A stretch of DNA of 25,136 bases, from contig CAMBSS010000049.1 in NCBI GenBank assembly GCA_945870465.1, forward strand, positions 1 to 25,136, read 5' to 3'. The position numbers were made by a program, and so were the translations under genes. Each line of letters begins with the position of its first letter. The stretch's first letter is position 1. The stretch is from Bordetella parapertussis. GTDB taxonomy: Bacteria > Pseudomonadota > Gammaproteobacteria > Burkholderiales > SG8-41. The notes below the pieces were generated by a model. That model was not told where the DNA came from. It was given only the letters and a program-made list of their open reading frames with translations, and did not search any database. Shown here in pieces: positions 20,546 through 25,136 of this stretch.

Positions 20546-22641
20546 GCCTGGAAAAACTTTTCAATCCGCGCGGTATCGCTATCGCGGGTGCCAGCGGCGA
20601 CCCCACGCGTCCGGGCGGCCAGACGGTGCGCGCGCTGAACCAGTACGGCTACCAGGGCGGCATTTATCCGATCAACCCGCGCTATTCGGAGCTGGCGGGG
20701 CATAAATGCTATCCGTCGATTTCCGCCATCGACGGCGCCTGCGACCTCGTTGTCATTGCGCTGCCGGCAGCGCAGACGCCCGTCTTGTTGCGTGAATGCG
20801 GGGCGAAGGGTATCGGGTTCGCGGTGATACTCGGCGGCGGTTTTCGCGAAACCGGCGAAGAGGGCGCGAGAATAGAGGCCGAGATGCTCGCTGCCGCGAA
20901 AGAAAGCAAGGTACGCGTCATCGGGCCCAATTGTCTCGGGCTGGTCAATGTGCATGCGCATGTGTTTGCCGCATTCGGCAGCATCGCGCGCGACCCCGCG
21001 CACACGCCGGGCGGCGTATCGGCGGTGATCCAGAGCGGCGGCTTCGGCAATGGCTTGGTCCTGCAATGCTCGCTGGCGGGCGTCGGTTTTCGCTATATAG
21101 TCGCCAGCGGCAACGAGTCGGACATCACCGCGCCCGAACTGATGAGCGCCTTTGTCGATGATCCGCATACGAAGGTGATACTTGCCTATCTCGAGGGCGT
21201 CACCGACGGCCGTGGGCTGATGGAAATCGGGCGCCGCGCGCTCGCGGTGCGCAAGCCGATATTGATATTGAAAGCGGGCAACACCGAGCAGGGCAAACGC
21301 GCCGCCGCCTCGCACACCGCGAATCTGACCGGGCAGTACGACATCTATCGCGCGGCGTTCCGCCAGAGCGGCATCATCGAAGTCACCGATATCCATGAAG
21401 CCGCCGATTTCGCGCTCGCATTGCTCGCCGGCAGGCTGCCCAAGGGGCGCAACGTTGCATTGATGGGCGGCTCCGGCGGCTCAGCCGCGGTGTTCGGCGA
21501 CGCCGCCGATGCCGTCGGCCTCACGCTGCCGCCGCTAACCGCGGAAACGACCGCGCTGCTCGAAAAATCGCTGCCGACCATGGGCTCGCTGAAAAACCCC
21601 ATCGATTACACCGCCGGCTATCCGCGTCCGGAAACCGCGGACAGTTTTTTGCGCGCCTACAGCGCCGTGCTGGCCGACCCCGGCATCGACCAACTGACTT
21701 TCATGTTTGCCTCGGCCGGGCGCGCCCAATTGCAGCTTGCCGGCGACCTGTTGGAACAGGCAATGCCCAAATTCAACAAGCCGGTGCTGGCGTTTTCGGC
21801 GATGACGGCAGAGATCGCACCCGAAGGTTTCGCCAAGCTGCGCGAAATCGGCGTGCCGGTGCTGCCGTCGCCGGCACGCGTTGCGCGCGCGATGGCGATG
21901 CTCGCAGATTACGCCGAAGCGCTTGCGCGCATCCCGAAGCCTGGAACGGACGCGCCAGCGCCGGCCATCGTTCTGCCCGCGCTGCCTGCCGGCGCGGCAA
22001 CATTGGACGAGCACGCAAGCAAGGCAGTGCTGGCAGCGGCGGGCGTCCCCGTGACCCGCGACGTGCTGCTGCCTCTTGGCAGAGAGGCAGTCGACGACAC
22101 GATGAAATTTCCGCTGGCGGTGAAAATCGTGTCGCGCGACATCGCGCACAAATCGGATATCGGCGGCGTGCGCCTGAACGTCGCAAATGCACAGGAGCTT
22201 AAGGAGGCGGTTGCCGGAGTCACGGCCAACGCGCGCCGTGCTGCACCGGCTGCGCAGCTCGCGGGGGTATTGGTTTCCGAGATGGTGGCGGGCGGCGTCG
22301 AAACCATCGTCGGCGTGGTCAACGATGCGGGCTTCGGGCCGGTCGTCGCCTTCGGCATCGGCGGTGTAATGGCCGAAGCCATCCGGGACATGTCTTACCG
22401 CGTGGCGCCGTTCGGCCCCGATGATGCGCGCGCGATGATAGACGAGATCAGGCTGCGCGCTTTGCTGGATGGCGGGCGCGGGCGGCCTGCCTGCGACATC
22501 GATGCGCTTGCCGGCATTCTGGTGCGCGTGTCCGAACTCGCCTGGCAGATGCGCGAGCGGCTTGCCGAAATGGACATCAATCCGCTGATCGTCGGGCCCA
22601 AAGGCGCGGTCGCTGCCGACGCGTTGGTCGTGCTGCGCTGA
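20542..22641 (+). CDS. NDP-forming acyl-CoA synthetase (fused alpha-beta type)
   Basis: The 699-residue protein has the domain order of fused ADP-forming acetyl-CoA synthetase. First is a CoA-binding Rossmann domain (residues ~5-130, with IAIAGASGD and VIGPNCLGL). Two succinyl-CoA-ligase-like domains follow, and a C-terminal ATP-grasp domain spans ~480-699 (FPLAVKIVSRDIAHKSDIGG, ending LAEMDINPLIV). The phosphohistidine is His258 in AAASHTANLTG, where SHTG is the common form. It should interconvert an acid, CoA and ATP with an acyl-CoA. As the last gene of the operon it supplies CoA activation for the acid bound by receptor 7, feeding the MaoC pair. Its stop directly abuts the convergent receptor 8 gene. 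Confidence 0.92.
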   Translation: MSLEKLFNPRGIAIAGASGDPTRPGGQTVRALNQYGYQGGIYPINPRYSELAGHKCYPSISAIDGACDLVVIALPAAQTPVLLRECGAKGIGFAVILGGGFRETGEEGARIEAEMLAAAKESKVRVIGPNCLGLVNVHAHVFAAFGSIARDPAHTPGGVSAVIQSGGFGNGLVLQCSLAGVGFRYIVASGNESDITAPELMSAFVDDPHTKVILAYLEGVTDGRGLMEIGRRALAVRKPILILKAGNTEQGKRAAASHTANLTGQYDIYRAAFRQSGIIEVTDIHEAADFALALLAGRLPKGRNVALMGGSGGSAAVFGDAADAVGLTLPPLTAETTALLEKSLPTMGSLKNPIDYTAGYPRPETADSFLRAYSAVLADPGIDQLTFMFASAGRAQLQLAGDLLEQAMPKFNKPVLAFSAMTAEIAPEGFAKLREIGVPVLPSPARVARAMAMLADYAEALARIPKPGTDAPAPAIVLPALPAGAATLDEHASKAVLAAAGVPVTRDVLLPLGREAVDDTMKFPLAVKIVSRDIAHKSDIGGVRLNVANAQELKEAVAGVTANARRAAPAAQLAGVLVSEMVAGGVETIVGVVNDAGFGPVVAFGIGGVMAEAIRDMSYRVAPFGPDDARAMIDEIRLRALLDGGRGRPACDIDALAGILVRVSELAWQMRERLAEMDINPLIVGPKGAVAADALVVLR

Positions 22642-23613
22642 TTACTGCGGCCGCGCGCCGCTGTCGCGTATCGCTTTGGTCCAGCGCGGAATCTCCGCTT
22701 TGACGAAGGCCGTAAATTCTTCCGGCGTACTGCCTACGGCTTCTGCGCCGAGTGCCGCGTAACGCTGCACGGTTGCCGGCGCGCGTGCGGCATCGACCAC
22801 GGTACGATTGAGCACGGCAAGCACCGGCTTCGGCGTGCCGGCAGGCGCGCAGACACCTTGCCACGTTGCCGCCTGGTAACCCGGCACGCCGGATTCGGCG
22901 ATCGGCGGCACCTGCGGCGTGAGCGCGAAGCGTTTCAATGTCGAAATGCCCAGCGCGCGCAAACGTCCTGAGTTGACATTGGGCAGGGCGGACGACACCG
23001 ATTCGAACAGGACCTGCAACTGGCCTGCCATCAGATCTGTCGCGGCGAGCGCAGACCCTTTATACGGAACGTGCGTCATGGCTATGCCGGCCATGGAGCG
23101 GAAAATCTCCGCGACCAGATGCGATGTCGAACCGATGCCGGCGGAGCCGAAATTGAGCGTGCCGGGCTTGGCTTTCGCGATGGCGACGAGTTCTTTCACC
23201 GAGGTCGCGGGAAATGTGGCGTGGGTGAGCAGCAGGTAAGGCGACGACGAAACCAGCGAGACCGGCGCGAAATCGCGCAGTGCGTTATAGGGCACATCAG
23301 GTGTCACGATGGGATTGATGACCATCACGCTCGTACTGCACAGCAATATCGTGTGTCCGTCGGGCCGCGCGCGGGCGACGATCTCCGCGGCGACGATGCC
23401 GCCGCCGCCGGGACGGTTGTCGATCACGATGTTCTGTCCCAGTGTTTCCGTCAGTTTGACGGCCAGTGTGCGCGCCGACACATCGGCCGGACCGCCGGGC
23501 GCGAACGGAATGACGAATCTAATCGGATGCGACGGGAAATTCTGCGGCCAGACGGGCGGTGCGGCCAGTGCGCAGGCGCCCAGTGAGAAAAGCCAACGGT
23601 GAAACAAATTCAT
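22642..23613 (-). CDS. Bug/TctC family tripartite tricarboxylate transporter receptor (8)
   Basis: The 323-residue receptor has a short signal peptide (MNLFHRWLFSLGACALAA) and then FPSHPIRFVIPFAPGGPADV. IVIDNRPGGGGIVAAE, PDGHTIL (His for the usual Tyr) and HVPYKGSALA follow. No ribosome site precedes the ATG at 23613. It is second of a leftward pair, 65 bp after receptor 9. Its stop codon abuts that of the acyl-CoA synthetase gene with no gap and no terminator, so read-through antisense transcription in either gene is likely. Confidence 0.93.
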   Translation of the reverse strand: MNLFHRWLFSLGACALAAPPVWPQNFPSHPIRFVIPFAPGGPADVSARTLAVKLTETLGQNIVIDNRPGGGGIVAAEIVARARPDGHTILLCSTSVMVINPIVTPDVPYNALRDFAPVSLVSSSPYLLLTHATFPATSVKELVAIAKAKPGTLNFGSAGIGSTSHLVAEIFRSMAGIAMTHVPYKGSALAATDLMAGQLQVLFESVSSALPNVNSGRLRALGISTLKRFALTPQVPPIAESGVPGYQAATWQGVCAPAGTPKPVLAVLNRTVVDAARAPATVQRYAALGAEAVGSTPEEFTAFVKAEIPRWTKAIRDSGARPQ

Positions 23614-23678
23614 GGGGAAAATTTCGCAGCGAAGGCAGGAGCCCCAATGATACCGCGTTGCGAGCTTCCTTCACGCGC

Positions 23679-24659
23679 TCACAGTCGCGGAATGTTCGCT
23701 TTGTCGATCAGCGCGTTCCACTTGGCGATTTCATCGACCAGGAATTTGCGCATGCCGTCGGCGGTGCTCGTGTTCTGCTCGACGCCGAGCTCCTGGAAAC
23801 GCGCCCTGATCTGCGGTGAATTTACCGCGGCGTGGATTTCGCGGTTCAGCCGCTCGACGACGGCCTTTGGTGTTTTGGCGGCGACCGCAATGCCGTTCCA
23901 CGACGAGACTTCGTAGCCGGGCACTCCGCTTTCAGTGAGTGTCGGAACGTCGGGCAGCAGTGCGAAGCGCGATTTTGAAGTCACTGCGATTGCGCGCAGG
24001 CTGTTGGCGCGCACCTGACCCAATACCGGCGGCAGAAATTCTATCGCTGCCTGCACGTTGTTGCCCCGCAACGCTGTGAGGACGCCGGCGGTGTTGTTGA
24101 ACGGCACCGTAGTCGAGTCGATGCCGGTCATCGATTTGAGCAGCTCGGCCGACAGAAACTGCGTGGTGCCGATGTTGATGGTGCCTATATTGAATTTGCC
24201 GGCACCGGCTTTCGCCTGCGCAATCAGTTCTTTCACGCTTTTGACCGGCGATTCGGGGCTCACCAGCACGCCGAGACTGAATGCGCCTATGGTCGACACC
24301 ATGGAAAAGTCCTTGACCGTGTCGTAAGGCAGTTTCTTGAACATCGCGGCGCTCACCGCATTGGTGTTGTTCATCAGGTAGAGCGTGTAACCGTCGGGCT
24401 CCGATTTCGCCACGGTTTCCGTGGCGACGATGCCGCCGGCGCTCGGCCGGTTGTCGATGATGATCTGCTGGCCTATTGCTTCGCTCATTTTTTGCATGAC
24501 CGCGCGCGAGGTGATGTCGCCGACGCCGCCGGGGCCGAAGGGCACGAGCAGGCGTATCGGCTTGGCGGGATAACCCGCTTGTCCGTAAGCGAAGCTCGAT
24601 AGAACGGCAATTGAAAAGCAGGCGGCTGTCCGCAGCGCTGCGATTGGCGTCTTATTCAT
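23679..24659 (-). CDS. Bug/TctC family tripartite tricarboxylate transporter receptor (9), atypical binding motif
   Basis: The 326-residue receptor starts at ATG 24659, with GGGAGG close upstream; a start at 24689 has no support. The signal peptide ends near SFAYGQ, then GYPAKPIRLLVPFGPGGVGD, IIIDNRPSAGGIVATE and PDGYTLY. The usual HxPYKG is TVPFNNTAG here, removing the Lys-Gly pair. The preceding NIGTINIGTTQFLSAELL also differs from the SSGxGxxxHL pattern of the other receptors. It likely represents a separate Bug subfamily with another ligand. The fossil at 15051-15122 derives from a close relative. It lies downstream of the monooxygenase gene on the same strand. Confidence 0.93.
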   Translation of the reverse strand: MNKTPIAALRTAACFSIAVLSSFAYGQAGYPAKPIRLLVPFGPGGVGDITSRAVMQKMSEAIGQQIIIDNRPSAGGIVATETVAKSEPDGYTLYLMNNTNAVSAAMFKKLPYDTVKDFSMVSTIGAFSLGVLVSPESPVKSVKELIAQAKAGAGKFNIGTINIGTTQFLSAELLKSMTGIDSTTVPFNNTAGVLTALRGNNVQAAIEFLPPVLGQVRANSLRAIAVTSKSRFALLPDVPTLTESGVPGYEVSSWNGIAVAAKTPKAVVERLNREIHAAVNSPQIRARFQELGVEQNTSTADGMRKFLVDEIAKWNALIDKANIPRL

Positions 24660-24687
24660 GTTGCCACCTCCCGTTGTACTCGCCGTC

Positions 24688-24707
24688 ATTCCCGCGCGGG
24701 CGGGAAT
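24688..24707. repeat. dRS3-like palindrome (ATTCCC-N8-GGGAAT)
   Basis: ATTCCCGCGCGGGCGGGAAT exactly fits the pattern ATTCCC-N8-GGGAAT known as dRS3 in Neisseria and seen as a dispersed repeat in other betaproteobacteria. It lies in the 122-bp gap between the monooxygenase and receptor 9. Only one copy was seen in the window. It may form a hairpin in the transcript. Confidence 0.7.
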
Positions 24708-24781
24708 CCAGAGAGCTTATTTTGTCAGGCATTTATTTCCCGGGCTGCCGACCGCGCGGCAGCGACGATCTGGTGGTTGCT

Positions 24782-25136
24782 TTAACTCGCGACCGTTTCC
24801 GTCAGCGGAACTGTCCACGCGTCGTAGCCATACAGCCAGTCCGGATTGTCGCCGGGTTTTTGCATCCAGGTATTGGCGCTCGAAATCGCCTGGATGCGCG
24901 AAGTGCGCGGCTTGCGGTGCGCTTCGTAGCGTTTGAAAGCCCCTTCGATATCGTCGCCTGCGGTTTCCGCAAGGCAGCGCGCGACTACCGCGGCGTCTTC
25001 GATTGAAGTCGCCGCACCCTGCGCCATATAAGGTGTCATCGGGTGACAGGCATCGCCCAGCAGAGCAACGCGGCCCACGCTCCAGCGCGGCAGTGGATCG
25101 CGTTCGAGGATCGCCCATTTGTGACAATCGGGACAT
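24782..25136 (-). CDS. FAD-dependent monooxygenase, C-terminal part (cut by window edge)
   Basis: The minus-strand frame enters from the right edge (one base of phase, then CPDCHKWAILERDPLPRWS) and ends at TAA 24784-24782. GRVALLGDACHPMTPYMAQG is the second FAD-binding motif (GD near the ribityl chain) of class A flavoprotein aromatic hydroxylases such as salicylate hydroxylase and 6-hydroxynicotinate 3-monooxygenase. The end DWLYGYDAWTVPL is typical of that group. The frame continues upstream of the GTG at 25078, so the gene is truncated by the window and not short. These enzymes hydroxylate aromatic acids with NAD(P)H and oxygen, and receptors 9 and 8 downstream may import its substrate (inference). 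Confidence 0.87.
   Translation of the reverse strand, partial: CPDCHKWAILERDPLPRWSVGRVALLGDACHPMTPYMAQGAATSIEDAAVVARCLAETAGDDIEGAFKRYEAHRKPRTSRIQAISSANTWMQKPGDNPDWLYGYDAWTVPLTETVAS

Noticed and set aside
20473..21396. 307-codon minus-strand open frame
   Set aside because: Antisense over the acyl-CoA synthetase N-terminus, no motif and no start signal.
1..25136. CRISPR arrays, tRNA/rRNA genes, insertion sequences, integrases, toxin-antitoxin or defence genes
   Set aside because: Read for on both strands; no spaced repeats, RNA-gene signatures, transposase motifs or related proteins were found.

Overview
The window looks like an accessory catabolic and transport region of a high-GC betaproteobacterium, most likely Burkholderiales (Alcaligenaceae or Comamonadaceae type). 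The basis is the base composition, the shadow-ORF-rich coding and above all the density of Bug/TctC periplasmic solute-binding receptors, a family greatly expanded in that order. This placement is inference from gene content; there is no rRNA or tRNA gene here.

Nine intact TctC receptors (about 320-345 aa each, both strands) and two decayed TctC remnants lie in 25 kb. No TctA or TctB membrane partner is present. The receptors alternate with single catabolic enzymes: a fumarylacetoacetate hydrolase (FAH) family enzyme (cut by the left edge), two MmgE/PrpD family proteins, two lactonase-like amidohydrolases, two alpha/beta hydrolases, an FAD monooxygenase (cut by the right edge) and an acyl-CoA module.

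Layout. 1-330 FAH N-terminus (-). 478-2295 multi-pass GT-C-like membrane protein (+). 2339-4812 PrpD then TctC (-). 4942-6797 TctC then amidohydrolase (+). 6892-7197 TctC remnant. 7187-9056 unknown protein coupled to an alpha/beta hydrolase (+). 9184-10152 TctC (-). 10227-10655 collapsed M20 peptidase gene (-). 10768-11922 alpha/beta hydrolase (+). 12033-14058 two tandem TctCs (+). 14081-14941 amidohydrolase (-). 15051-15122 TctC C-terminal fossil (-). 15110-17478 TctC then PrpD (-). 17589-22641 six-gene operon (+): TctC, MaoC, RidA-like, TetR, MaoC-like, NDP-forming acyl-CoA synthetase, the last four each starting in a 4-base ATGA overlap. 22642-24659 two tandem TctCs (-). 24782-25136 FAD monooxygenase C-terminus (-).

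The most striking structure is the 110-bp divergent control region at 17479-17588. Three TTGACC/GGTCAA palindromes sit with centres exactly 40.5 bp apart. The central one supplies the -35 boxes of two back-to-back sigma70-type promoters with 17-nt spacers, and each outer one lies just downstream of a -10 box. The half-site resembles the published RutR (TetR family) operator, and the rightward operon encodes a TetR regulator, so an autoregulated switch controlling both operons is plausible. The region also shows decay: in-frame internal deletions in a TctC and an M20 peptidase gene, a TctC C-terminal fossil behind a PrpD gene, three long imperfect intergenic palindromes built of short degenerate repeats, and one dRS3-like palindrome.

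No CRISPR array, RNA gene, insertion sequence or integrase was seen. Every gap between features is shorter than 300 bases.
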